From Whalleya microplaca (Eukaryota; Ascomycota; Sordariomycetes; Xylariales; Xylariaceae): a DNA stretch of 64,000 bases. Of the stretch, positions 48,976-60,195 are shown piece after piece; within the stretch, counting starts at the first letter, position 1, and every line of letters begins with the position of its first letter. Under the pieces are notes generated by a model. The model made no database searches, was not told where the DNA came from, and was given only the letters and a program-made list of their open reading frames with translations. Made by a program: the position numbers and the translations under genes. The DNA lies in contig MU385788.1 in the NCBI GenBank assembly GCA_022497155.1, positions 85,234 to 149,233 on the forward strand. The letters are read 5' to 3'.

Positions 48976-50634
48976 ATGAACGTTACGAGCATGTCACAGT
49001 CTCCTCCCAGCGGGTCGCCGGAGAGTAGCCAGTCTATACGAAGTACTGGCTCACATAAAACCTCCGACAACCAAATGGACGACTATTATCTCTCGTTTGA
49101 AGAAAGACTGCCCAAAGTTCGCCGACTGTGTATAGACTTATGGCCACATGCTGACCACGACACAATCCACATCGAAGAACACGAAGGCGGCGGGTGGAAT
49201 AAAATTTTCCCAGTTACAATTACGGAGGACAACATTACTCAGCAATACATTCTACGAATCCCAAGGGTATTTTTCGACATTAAACAGACGGTTCTGATTC
49301 TTAAGCATTTAAGGCAGACACAGGACGAGATACCAGTTCCTGCAGTTGTTCATTTTGATACGACTCATGAAAATTCCTTGAATTATCCCTTTGTTGTTCT
49401 ACGAAAGATACCGGGGACGAGCCTCAAAAATGTTTACTCGCATCTGACCCAGAGCCAGAAAATAATTGTGGCGCGTAAACTTGGGGAGTTATGTCGTAAG
49501 ATGCAATCAATTACCAGCCCCTATGCTGGCCTAATGAAAGCTCCCGCGGATAGCGAGACTTCAGCCGAATCGTCAGTATGGATAATGCCATTTGGGTTGA
49601 AGCCAGACTCGGCGATCCCAGACCACAAGGTAGAAGACATGCATGACGATATGTTGACTCCGGAGACGCTCCGCAAGGACCCTCCTGAGTTAACTGCCGA
49701 GGGTATTTTAACTATGGCCTTCAAGCGTCAACTGTTTTACTCCACTAACCGTGACTTCTTCTGGGAGGTTGAGATTCAGGAAAAATCCCTTGATGCGATC
49801 CAAGAGATGGCGAAGGACGGCCTCCTGGGTGACAACACTGTATGCCTCTGGCATACCGACTTATTTCCAAGAAACATTATGGTGGACGTTGAGACGGAAC
49901 CTAGCAACCCTATCATAACTGGGCTTCTGGATTGGGATGAAGCGGCATATGCTCCTAGATTCGTGGCAAGTCGACCACTTGATTGGCTCTGGGACCTTGA
50001 GACTTGGGGGCCCCACGCGGAGAAGCATGAAGCAGAAAAAGATAATAATTCTGAGCATGATGCTGAATCAGATGGAGAAGGGGAACCAAGTACGGATGAC
50101 GAGCCTCTAGAAGCAGTACAGCCTCGTACTTCCGAAGAATTGGAAATAAAACAAGCTTTCGACGAGGCGGCTGGAGAAGCCTATGCTTTAGCTGCCTATG
50201 AGCCTCGACTTATAATTGCTCGGCGGCTACTACATCATTCTCTGCATCCTGAATGGGAGGACGCTATTTTAGAGAAGTTCGAAACAGTTCTGGATCATTG
50301 GGAAGACCTGACGGATGTGAATGACGAGATCGACATCATCCCTGAAACGGGAGGTTCACTAGACGAATTTCTCGACGAACCCATGGACACGGCACCTGAA
50401 CTGGTCAAAGAACAATCACCACGAGAGGATAGAAACGAGAAAGACTCAGTCCATTGGATATACATATTCCTTCTCGCGTTCTGTTTTGTCTTGCTCATCC
50501 TAGTCAGTGGATTTCTTGTAGCCTTCGATCGCAATCTACACTCAATTTCTATTGGTGGAGTCCAAACACCGCTAATTGAATCTCCTCTATGGGTAGAATC
50601 ATGTAACATAGTCATCATTCATATAGTTATCTGA
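48976..50634 (+). CDS. Aminoglycoside-phosphotransferase-like (APH) family protein with a C-terminal membrane segment
   Basis: A single-exon frame of 552 residues. The APH/choline-kinase fold is shown by GGGWNKIFPV (71-80), LRIPR (93-97) at the nucleotide-binding strand, VVLRKIPGTSL (hinge, 140-150), the Brenner-type catalytic motif LWHTDLFPRNIMVD (291-304, D295) and the metal-binding GLLDWDEA (316-323). Fungal genomes carry many such proteins of unknown substrate; antibiotic resistance is not implied. An acidic insert follows at about 346-385. About residues 490-515 (WIYIFLLAFCFVLLILVSGF) form a single membrane helix, after which about 35 residues remain. An APH domain anchored this way is unusual. 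It resembles in layout, not in sequence, the SRPK-like kinase at 1.3-2.9 kb. Two in-frame ATGs lie at residues 1 and 6. Confidence 0.8.
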   Translation: MNVTSMSQSPPSGSPESSQSIRSTGSHKTSDNQMDDYYLSFEERLPKVRRLCIDLWPHADHDTIHIEEHEGGGWNKIFPVTITEDNITQQYILRIPRVFFDIKQTVLILKHLRQTQDEIPVPAVVHFDTTHENSLNYPFVVLRKIPGTSLKNVYSHLTQSQKIIVARKLGELCRKMQSITSPYAGLMKAPADSETSAESSVWIMPFGLKPDSAIPDHKVEDMHDDMLTPETLRKDPPELTAEGILTMAFKRQLFYSTNRDFFWEVEIQEKSLDAIQEMAKDGLLGDNTVCLWHTDLFPRNIMVDVETEPSNPIITGLLDWDEAAYAPRFVASRPLDWLWDLETWGPHAEKHEAEKDNNSEHDAESDGEGEPSTDDEPLEAVQPRTSEELEIKQAFDEAAGEAYALAAYEPRLIIARRLLHHSLHPEWEDAILEKFETVLDHWEDLTDVNDEIDIIPETGGSLDEFLDEPMDTAPELVKEQSPREDRNEKDSVHWIYIFLLAFCFVLLILVSGFLVAFDRNLHSISIGGVQTPLIESPLWVESCNIVIIHIVI

Positions 50635-51189
50635 TATTATAATGAACTTTGACATTCTAGTTCGAAAACGAAGCTATATTATATTGGCAAAAGATAAGCA
50701 CAGATTACAAAATCGTTGAAATTCGATTTGGATTTAAGTGCTCAATAAAGAGACTTGAGTATAATTCTATGATATCTGAAATTAGTGCTGATTATTTTGT
50801 GTTCGTCTGACGGTTCAGAGTCGTGATCTTGTCAAAGGCGCTTGACTTTCAGGTAGCTTAAAGGATAGAGAGATATATCCCCAGCATCAGACATACAAAG
50901 CCCGTGACTTACCTTTATATACCTATGTACCGCAACCGGTTCTGTTCTTCTTTACTTGAGTTTGAGCCTTACACCTTCTTTTGACTTGAATAAAGGCTCT
51001 ACAGGCATATCTCTCTAGCATACCACCTATGTGCTCGCAAAGGGAGAGCTCACTATCAAACAATGTAGCTAAAGGACATTATGCCTTTGATGGAAGGTTG
51101 CATATAAGACTTGAAATGAAGTCACCTTGCCTCTGTGTATAACCCTCGCTATGTAAGGACACGAGAAGAAGACGCCAGCAGTATCAGCA
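50635..51189. other. Intergenic region, nothing seen
   Basis: AT-rich spacer between two genes on the same strand; it should contain the promoter of the small Cys/His protein. Confidence 0.45.
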
Positions 51190-51471
51190 ATGGGACACAC
51201 CCAAACAACCACAGGAAGATGGGGACACCACTGCCCCTTAGATGACAAAGGAAGAGGGAAATGTAGTTGGAACAGCAATCCGCATTACTGTACAGAACAT
51301 AAGACTATATGCCGGAAGCATGGTGACGATCTTATCCCGCATTTAAAAACAGAGCCTTGCCCCAATTGTGAGAAGGCTGCCAGAATGATAGAGAAAGCGG
51401 AGAAGAAAAAACGTCTCCACGAGAATGAAGCATATGCACGAAACAGAATTCAAAATAAAGGCCAAAAGTAA
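51190..51471 (+). CDS. Small Cys/His-rich protein, probable zinc module
   Basis: A 93-residue frame from ATG to TAA. Cysteines and histidines are regularly placed: C15, C25, C34, H37, C41, H44, C57 and C60. The first four form C-x9-C-x8-C-x2-H, nearly the same as the C-x9-C-x11-C-x2-H at the N-terminus of the 851-residue protein at 13-16 kb, with a similar LDDKGRGKC/LHKDGSDC core. C57 and C60 form a C-x2-C pair. The rest is a basic, probably helical tail (EKAEKKKRLHENEAYARNR). No signal peptide is present, so it is likely intracellular. The family is not named. The pattern makes a real gene more likely than the length alone. Confidence 0.55.
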   Translation: MGHTQTTTGRWGHHCPLDDKGRGKCSWNSNPHYCTEHKTICRKHGDDLIPHLKTEPCPNCEKAARMIEKAEKKKRLHENEAYARNRIQNKGQK

Positions 51472-52197
51472 GTAGTCTTCGTCGCCAGGATTCTAGGATG
51501 GAGTTGCTTAACGGACTTGCAGGAAGAAATGAGTCTTAGAATGAGACCGGAAGTTGCCTGGAGTGTTATATACTTTTTTCCTACCATCGAATGTTTGCTA
51601 TAATAATTGAGAATACTATTTAGTGATACAGACTTATAGCCGTCAACGGTACCCCGTAATGAGACGCGATATATAACTTAGAAGTGCATGTCTATGTTTA
51701 ATAATTACAACTAACCTTTATATACCGTATCTAAAATAATCTATGACATGATGACTTGCTTTCTTAGAAGATACATAATTGGCTGATGGTGTTCGTTGGT
51801 AGCTTGAGCTGACTGGCTGGCACCTCCCAGGCACAGCCTACCAGGGCGGTTGCATTTTCAATAAACGAGAAGGGCGAAGTATGCAATGGTACCCTTCACA
51901 TTACGGTCCGTTGAGTGTACATAACCCCGAGGTAACCCACAAGGCATGACGAACATTCTAAATCAGAAATAAACCTCGGTGCTCAAGCTTCACTCATCAT
52001 TGTTTGGGCTCATTTTTCATTTTTAAATGCAAATGAATACAGATAATTCAATTACTCAGTAGTCTGGGTGATTGAAGTCAGAGCCTGTGCCTTAAGAAAT
52101 AAGGTCGGGCTGTCAGTAAGCAGAGCCTTGCTGCTACTGCCTCTCAACTCACCATTCTCATGATATGTAACAGCTTCTTGAAGCACGCATCATCAAG
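51472..52197. other. Intergenic region, nothing seen
   Basis: It contains the probable promoter of the Galpha-like fusion gene. No motif or repeat stands out. Confidence 0.45.
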
Positions 52198-54290
52198 ATG
52201 GATCCAGCAAGCGTGTTTCAAATAGTGGGCACAGTCATTTCGATTAGTGACGTAGTGTTCAAGTGCATCAAGAGATTAAACACGCTGAAGACGAAATATC
52301 GCGACGCCCCTATGCTCATATCAACCTTGATAGGGCAGCTATCCATAATAGAGACTGCACTGGAGCAACTGTCCGCGTGGAAGACACAAGAGCTTGGTAA
52401 GAATCCGAGGCTCCAGCGACTCGCTTCACGGATTGACATCGCTTTCGATTGCTTCAGCCCATTGATAATCAAGCTTCAGAAGGAACTAGACGGTATTGAC
52501 GCGCATGAATCTAGCGAGTTGACGACGAGGGACAGGCTATCATTTCTATGGAGCGAGGAAGGTACTGCTAGCTATTTAGTCTTGCTCGGTCAACAAGTCA
52601 CCACACTGACACTTCTACTACAAGTGGTACAAAGGTAAGTGCTGCCAACTTCCAGTCCGAACTTATTCAGTTATCCTGACATTTGTCCAGTACGAGCCTT
52701 ATAAGGCAAAACGATATAATTTGGCGCGAAAGAAGCCAGTATATTCTTGAGCCGGTTCGAGACTGTTCCTTATCGATTGACAGCCTCGGTGACCCGCCCA
52801 GGCTCTATCGGGACGCAACAAGACACAAACTGACAAACTCCATCGACACTGGACCATCCCAGAAGATGAAGATCGATATGGCCGAGGTGCGACTCACTGT
52901 CAACACCAATGATAACTCCATGTCTCAGAATACATCAACTAGGCGGATTTCTGAGCACATTTTCATCCAACGGGTGTTCGGCGTCAGCATTGTGCCTGGT
53001 CCTGTCACTTTTTATGTAATAGGAGACCCTATCCCGTCGCATTACACTCGAGAGCAAAAGAGGAAGTGGGTACCAAAGCAAGGGCACGAAGATAGGCCGT
53101 ACCCTGACGTTAATAGTACTGTCGAAGAATGCGAAGAGAATAGGGAGTCACTAGGGGACAATGACCTAGAAGGTTCGCAAGCGAGAGGTAGAAGCGATGT
53201 GGCATTGAAAGTATCCGAGCCAAATATGCAACTCGCGGCAGTGGTCAATCGACTGGGTCGTCGTCTAGTCTACAATCGAGTGGGAAAAACATTACCGCAG
53301 ACATCCCAATCAAAAAGATCCCTCGGTCAGAGCCAACAGAAACTGTTAATCCTCGGAACTTCAACCAGTGGCAAGTCTACTCTTCTGAGAGCTTTAAGGT
53401 ATGCGGCGGGTGAAGACGTCTTTAGGGAGTCAATGCAATCATACCGCGGGATTATTCGAAGCCATGCCATTGAGAGTGTCATCTCTATGCTGCGTTGGGC
53501 ATTAGACAACAACAGAATCGATAAAGCGATCGACTATGTTGACGTGCAACGTTATTTCCTAAATCCCGAGTCTCTTTTTAGTTATTCCTCGACAGTATCA
53601 ACACTGTGGGCCGACTCCAAATTTCGAGCGGCATACCAGGAGTTTCGAGAGGAACCGTTTATTGATAATTCTGAGTACTACATCACATCAATCGACAGAC
53701 TGTCTGCCCCAGAATATATACCTACCAACGGCGATATCATGCGAAGCAGTGTTCGGACTGCCGGCATCAGTAAATACCCATTGTCATTCCATGGACATCT
53801 CTACACCATATTTGACATGGGAGGATGCAGGCCCGAGAGGAGAAAGTGGATACACAGTTTCGAAGACGTATCAACAATTTTATATACAGTTGACACAACT
53901 GCGTATTCGAAAATGCTGTATGAAGACACTGAAGTCAATCAAATGCTCGAAGAATTACTGCTGTTTGAGAGCATGGCAAAAGGCGGATGGTTTGAAAAGA
54001 CAAACTTGATCCTCATCTTCACGAAGATCGATCTCCTCGAGGCCTGCCTACGCGATCATGCAGTAACCTCATTTTTTCCGGATTTTCGGAGTCCCGGTCC
54101 AGACCATGAGCTCGAGCATTATATTCATTATCTGGAGACCGAATTCCTGAAGATATTCAGATCCAAGGACGTCCGTAGGCGCATCCGCGTCGTGCGTGCT
54201 AACCTAGTTGACATCGACAATTCCAACCCAGCTATGGAAGTTTTTGAGGCATTGGAGGAATTTAGTCTTGAAGAGGACAATTCAGAATAA
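52198..54290 (+). CDS. STAND-type N-terminal domain fused to a Galpha-like GTPase domain
   Basis: Two exons, 52198-52634 and 52691-54290, with a 56-base GT-AG intron, encode 678 residues. Residues 1-145 (MDPASVFQIVGTVISISDVV, then LIGQLSIIETALEQLSAW) match the helical N-terminal domain of fungal STAND/HeLo-like proteins. A linker follows, and from about 360 a heterotrimeric Galpha-like domain: P-loop GTSTSGKST (368-376), a helical insertion, switch I MRSSVRTAGI (496-505), switch II FDMGGCRPERRKWIHSFEDV (520-539) and FTKID (589-593) in place of NKxD. Two catalytic residues of Galpha are replaced: the switch I Arg by S499 and the switch II Gln by C525. The Mg-binding Thr (T502) and Asp (D521) remain. 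There is no N-terminal MGxxxS lipidation signal and no receptor-type C-terminus. It is probably a GTP-binding switch with slow or no hydrolysis, perhaps in cell-death or non-self signalling; the role is inference. Confidence 0.8.
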
Positions 54291-55142
54291 CAAACTAAAG
54301 AAAAGGTAGGTTTCTACCGAAATGTGAATTGAATCATCGCTGTTCGGGGGTGGAGACAATGAAAGGTTGATGGATGACAGAGAGTGACGATTTTTGCTTT
54401 CCTGATTCAAACCTATTCTCGAAATCTGCCATTACTTCTTAGATCCAATTAATCGTTGTGGGGGCTTTTGTTATAGAACAGCCTTGTCAATTTTTCTTTG
54501 GTTAAGGGCGTCTTTAAATGGGAGGTCGTCAATAAATTTCGTATACAAGAACCAACTAATCACCATGACTGTGGGAATATCTCCCGTGCATTCCTGATTA
54601 TAGCTGTATTTGAGCAAGCGTAGCCAAGTATCATATTTTCAAATTCCCTTTATGATATGTAAGGGCTTCACGGCCTAACCGCTGGTACCTCAACGTTGTT
54701 CAAATCTGCCCGACACGATAACATCATCGGAGTCTTTTACAAGCCGAGTACTAACCCTCAAGATTATAGCCGATTCTCGGGGGTAGCAAGGAACATAATT
54801 ATTGTGGCCTACATCTTACTGAAGTACCTAGACTATCACCTCTTTCTTGTCTGCATTCCCTTAATAATATTCTCTATCTCTTTTCTTTATGATGTGCGAT
54901 AGCATATGGTTACTATTGTGGATAGTCCTCGGCTCAATTTTTTAGATAAGCCAAAACTATGTAAGACAGTCTACAATAAGTACCGTTCTTCCGTGAAATT
55001 TTCCGACATATAACTATCGAGGATTATGTCTACAAGCTGTGGTTGATTCTTTCCAAGTGACATGTGCATTCTATCCCAATGCTTCAGAGATGCGGCCGTT
55101 TGTAGGAGTTGCTCGGCCATATAGCCCACAAAGCTTACAATT
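54291..55142. other. Intergenic region between convergent genes
   Basis: A 68-codon frame at 54696-54902 ends in a hydrophobic stretch but carries no recognisable domain and is doubtful. Nothing else seen. Confidence 0.45.
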
Positions 55143-56811
55143 TCAAAACGGGTCCTCGCGTACGGCCAGATCAACTTCAGTGTAAGCATCATATCCGAAC
55201 AGCCAGGGCTGAACTTGGGGACACAACCAGCGCAAGGGGAAAGGGACCTCGGTGATTTCCTTGCCCAATTGTGACAGGAATATTTCATCTCTCTTCTGCT
55301 GCTCTGGACCATCAATCATATGGAAAAACTCGCGCTTTATATGACAACATGTATGTTAGTTTGGACTCATGGGAGGTACATTAAGAATGATTAGAGGTTT
55401 AGAGGATACTTGAGCAATACTTTGGGTGACACCTACCTGTTGAAAGGTCTCTTTGACAATAGCATCTCCCCGGGGTTTTCGAAGTTTCTCGTACATCTTC
55501 AACGCTTTCCCTATCTGCGCCTTTGATTGTATGTGCCCCAACAAGCGGCCAAGAACAGTGCCATCCTCGACAGCTGAGTTAGCTCCTTGGGCAAGATATG
55601 GCAACATTGGGTGACAAGAGTCACCGCTTGCGAGAAGAATTAGCTGTTAGTACAGATGGAGAATCTTCTAAAGTGATGGGTTGCTGCACGTCACCTTACA
55701 CAAAGACAAATTTGCCCCGATTGGACTCATTAATCCACTTCGGCATTTCCCTCCCTAGAAGACAGTTTCAGATCAAACCACTGGCGGACCGTAATGGTTT
55801 GGGGCAAGAGGCAATCTGGAACTTACGGTGCATAAGCTTCCACTTGTTCACAGTCTCAACAATGTCAAGGAACTTGTTGAGGATTGGATCCCAGCCTTTA
55901 AACAGCGCTTTCATCTCTTCGATAGAGCCGAGTTGCTTACTGGTACCGCTAGGCATGTCATCTGGAACCAGTAACACAATGTTATACATTGTACCTGATC
56001 GTAAGGAGTAACCAACGGCATGCGACATCGGTCCAAGCCACAAGTGACATGATGGCTTGTTGACTAATTCCCTCAAATCTGGGTCCTGAATTTGATCCAA
56101 TGTAAAGACAAGACGGTACGCTAGGTCTCCTGTTGGCTTCGGTGCGTCCTCCGGATCACTCGAGAGAAGTTTGCCACGGCACTGAGACCATAGGCCATCC
56201 GCTGAGACGATGAGGTCACCCCACGCTCGTACTCCTGATTGGCTCACAAGTATTCCGGTGTCAAAATTCATATCGATAATCCTCATTCCAAATCTGAATT
56301 GGATGCCAAGCTCTCGAGCCCGAGTGTAAAGTGCATTCTGGAGGTCCACACGATGTAAATCGACCAAAGGCGCGCCATATTTCGACCGCAACTTCTTGTT
56401 GAAGTCCTTCTCCAAGACCAGGAGGCTGCCTGAATATCGATGTAGGGCAAGATAAGATGGCTCTGCCGCCGAAGCCCAGAATTCGTCCGAAAGACCCCAG
56501 CGCTGCAATATCCGTGCACAATTTGGCGTCACTTGAATACCATTTCCTACCTAAAGAAGTGTGAGCAAAGTATTTGGGTGTCCTCGGTAATTCGAGGACC
56601 TAAGTTATTTATGATACCTCGTGAATCCCTCCAGCTGCCTCGAGAACAGTCACGTCATGACCAGAAATGGCTATTTCTAGCGCAGCTGCTAACCCACTTA
56701 TACCAGCACCTATTACTATCACATCTAAACGGATCTTTGATTTGAGGGTTTCTGCCTGAAGCTCACTGGTCAGCTATCTCCAAGCTACGTCACTTAACAA
56801 ATACATACCAT
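55143..56811 (-). CDS. FAD-dependent monooxygenase, salicylate-hydroxylase-like
   Basis: Six exons on the minus strand, 56809-56811, 56618-56755, 55827-56550, 55700-55754, 55437-55626 and 55143-55334, are all GT-AG and in frame, giving 433 residues. The first exon is just the ATG. Motifs are complete: VIVIGAGISGLAAALEIA (GxGxxG at 17-22), GNGIQVTPNCARIL, the DG motif SADGLWSQCR (D165, G166) and the GD motif GDSCHPMLPYLAQGANSA (from residue 308). The end REFFHMIDGPEQ, then RWLCPQVQPWLFGYDAY and VREDPF, is typical of group A aromatic hydroxylases of this class. It would hydroxylate an aromatic or polyketide-like substrate with NAD(P)H and oxygen. No other biosynthetic gene is next to it, so the substrate cannot be inferred. 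All exons look intact. Confidence 0.92.
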
Positions 56812-58274
56812 CTTATTACAACCTCGCTACGCTGGCTTGAAATTGTCGGCTGCCGTCAAGAGAAGAGAGTGCATTGAAGCGAGGACTTTATCACTATTCA
56901 CTCACGTTAGCTATATTATCTTCTGGTTTATGTAGAATCTTATCTTCGGTGATTTGTTATACGGGTTCTATAATCTTTTTCCCGATTCGAAGATCATCAT
57001 AATAGCAAACCCGAAGAGAATTCCCGTAACAACCACCCGACTCCCCCGCTTCCCGCCTGCCCGGGTAATCCGTCCCAAAACAACTAGGGTTACATTCACA
57101 AACCGCGGAGTTTCCATTTACAACTATGAAAGGAAATGTGAAGTATTATGTATTATAGCATAATTAATGATTACATGGAACTATGCTATTGGGGTTGATA
57201 CTTTACCTCTCTCCACCTTTACCCGAAAAGCAATTGCAGGGCAACGAAATCAAGTAGCTCAACGGTCTTGCCCTCAGCTATTCTCCAATGCAAGCTTTAC
57301 TGTACGCTTTTCTGCACTCCTACCTAATGTGGCATACCTAGATTAAGGCCCAGAAACCTTAAAGTTGAGGTAGACTGCCGCAATACCTTACCACTAGTTT
57401 TACATATAATAATGAGTTCTTGAGTGACATACCAAAGATGACTAAGACTGATTAATGTGCATTTGTAAGAAGCCCTTATTAAAGCTCCTGCATTCTTCAT
57501 TTGGCCATATACTGCAGAAGCTTGAATACTCGGAGGCTATGTTTTGCTGACAGATTATATTGACCGATGCAAGTACTGAAACGTCACTGACTAACATAGT
57601 AGAGATATTCTAAGTCTGCTTCTGGCCTACCATAGGACTACCAGATATGCCATAGTAAATAATTACATAGGGAGAAGGACTATGTGGGAAGCGTTAATGG
57701 TGAAATATCAGATTGGTGGAAGCTTTAGGAAGTAGTCATGTACTTATCAAGCTCAAGTAGCCTACCCGGCCTCGGTGACCGGCTCCGGTGATCGGCCCCG
57801 TCTTAGTGGCTACATCCGAAGACCCGCATATTTCCGGCATCTTAATCATATCCGGACGAGAGCCTGGCCAAGACTTATACATAGCGTCTGAATTTACTTG
57901 ACACCAAGGTATAAGCTCTCCAGAGGCAATTATCTGTGCACTAGACTGCAGCCACTGGCTATTTTTGAACGGTTTTAGGTGACGTGGGACGTTTACGCCA
58001 ATCGGAAGGGCCCACGTTCTAATTTCGAGTCCGGCCGAGGAAATGAGCGGTAAACAGTCTAATCAAACAATGAGAACAATGGGGACTTGGCGGTATCATG
58101 ATCATTTAATGTTATATACCATTATATTTTAGTAGACTTTCAATACGATTCAGCTTGACTTTACGAGAAGTCACCAGCTTGCGGCTCTTGTATGAAGAAT
58201 TGCCTCGCACCTATACTCACTACCCACCAGTCACTATCTTATAGTCAGACAATCATTCGTACACTTAGAACATC
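56812..58274. other. Intergenic region, 1.5 kb, no supported gene
   Basis: It contains divergent promoters for the monooxygenase (minus) and the secreted protein (plus). Short frames have no domains. Confidence 0.5.
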
Positions 58275-58730
58275 ATGCTGTCCCTAAACCGAAAATCGAT
58301 GGCTCAATGGGCTATGCTACTCGTAATTCTGGTCTCGCCATTGCCAGCCCTCGCAGCCACAACCATAACCACAACCACAAATTCGGATATTTCAGACAAC
58401 TTTCCTCCTAGCAATCAAACTATCACGAAAAGAGAGATGTCTGTCGGATCATCATGTGATGGATCAGAAGGGCAATGGAATTGCATAACGAATACATTTC
58501 AACGCTGTGCGTCGGGCCAATGGAGCGTTGTCATGGACTGTGCCGACGGAACAATATGTGAACCAGCCGGGCTGACTTACGAGTACCAAATTGCTTTCGG
58601 CAATAACGACACTACCACGCCAACATCGGGGCAGCCAAGTACGGCAGGAGCAAAACCCGGCATTGAGTTCTTTGATTGGCGGTTACTGGGAGTACTGGGA
58701 GGGCTTGGCGTCGTGTTGACCGCAGCTTAA
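58275..58730 (+). CDS. Small secreted Cys protein, CBM19-like, possibly GPI-anchored
   Basis: A 151-residue frame. A signal peptide covers about residues 1-27 (MLLVILVSPLPALAA). A Thr-rich stretch follows, with a dibasic Lys-Arg at 52-53 (TITKREMS) that suits Kex2 processing. Five cysteines (C61, C70, C78, C89, C95) in CDGSEGQWNC, FQRCASGQW and MDCADGTIC resemble the chitin-binding CBM19 pattern in spacing and in the GQW and GT-C elements. The C-terminus is hydrophobic (LLGVLGGLGVVLTAA) after a Ser/Thr/Pro/Gly linker, as in GPI-anchored wall proteins. It probably sits at the cell surface or wall. Chitin binding is inference; an odd number of cysteines means the fold may be incomplete. Confidence 0.65.
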   Translation: MLSLNRKSMAQWAMLLVILVSPLPALAATTITTTTNSDISDNFPPSNQTITKREMSVGSSCDGSEGQWNCITNTFQRCASGQWSVVMDCADGTICEPAGLTYEYQIAFGNNDTTTPTSGQPSTAGAKPGIEFFDWRLLGVLGGLGVVLTAA

Positions 58731-60195
58731 GATATGGGAATTTAACGATCATGGGACGCTGAGAATGCACGTCTCCTATGGAAGGGCCATATAGAACGAG
58801 AGAGTCACGGCGGCTGGACTGATGGATAGCGTTGGAGGAGAATGGCATGTCTTATGAGAGCATATGATAGGGCTCGCGTGGGATTCTAGCAATGGTAAGC
58901 GGATGGGAAAAAGAACTTTAGCAAGGAACTAGAAAATTAAGAGATAGCAAAAATATCAGTGCTATGGAAACGCATCCATTCTATACTACTATCTCTAGGA
59001 GTCCATTACAAGCTCTGTTGGCTAAATGGAGTTGTACTGCGCTAGATAGAGGCTTGTTCATATAGGTAACTCTCTGAACACTCATATAGAGTTGATATCA
59101 TCGAATCCAAGAGTGAAGTATCCGGATATAATACGGTGTATTATTGCTTGGCACTATCGTATAGTATTGTACTACATAGTACGGTAGAAGAGCATAGGTT
59201 CCCTAGTCTAGTCGACAGTCAACTCAGTCATTTTAGGTCGCACCGACTCGTCCCCGTCCTCAAGCCTGGAGAGCATGGTTGGCCATCACCAATGGCCTCA
59301 TGATGGTGCCCCCATACTTCATCGCCATGATTCCGTGAGAGTCTGACAAGAGACAGGCGTATCACATGATGAATGACATGTATGGCCCTGGGTCTTGACG
59401 CGTCCGTGAGATGAACGATATTGTACCTGCAAACGGGCCCTTCAAACACCATGAAGGGAGTTTTTAGCCCGTCAATATATGAGAATACACGATCCGCATA
59501 TGGAAGAAGGCTCTAGCTACGGGTGGAGGATGGAACGAAGTACCTATCACAGCGTGGGTGTTGTGTAAACTGCATACTGGTCAGTCGCTTTAGTGGAGCA
59601 TATAAATAGGCGTAATTTATCTTCAATATCTTGCTCGTAACATTTATGCATACTAATATTGTATGCTCGACATAATAATCACATAGTCCAAAACATGCAT
59701 TTAAGGTGCCCCTGGAGTATATCATTGGTTCCACTAGGTACCATATTCTAGTAAACTCTAAATAGAAAGATCGGCTGGAAGTTAAATTCCACTCACCCAT
59801 GTAGGTTGCTAACACGACATTGAGTGGTGAGGGTATAAAGTAGGTCGTAATATCTACTTCTTGAACGGTTGCCTTGCCATAGGTACATGATTTTTCAAGT
59901 AGTATCCCTCCTTACTACGTAGGGTTAATTACAGTGGGAGCTTCAGAATGGAAACTATACAATGGGGTCTCGCAACCTTATTATAACTACCGTCATCTAG
60001 TATCGCATGGGGGCAAAATTGTAGGCGGAAGGCAGTAAAGCAACGTTATATTATAAGCTAATTACACGGTGCTCGTCGGACTCCTAATCACTATTATCAC
60101 AGTTACAGTGTGTGCAATGATCATTTAGGTGCTGCCGTGATCACTCTAATTAACTAAAGTAGAATTGTGTAAAGGTCTAAGATCTAAAAGATCTT
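58731..60195. other. Intergenic region, 1.5 kb, no supported gene
   Basis: Short frames without domains only; no motif or repeat stands out. Confidence 0.45.

Noticed and set aside
55143..55334. Frameshift near the C-terminus of the FAD monooxygenase
   Set aside because: On a first reading the PFPLRWLCP block seemed out of frame with the preceding GPEQ block; re-reading the bases showed four C in the run and an intact frame.
55143..58730. Secondary-metabolite gene cluster around the monooxygenase
   Set aside because: No polyketide synthase, NRPS, terpene cyclase, transporter or regulator lies next to it; one oxidase is not enough.
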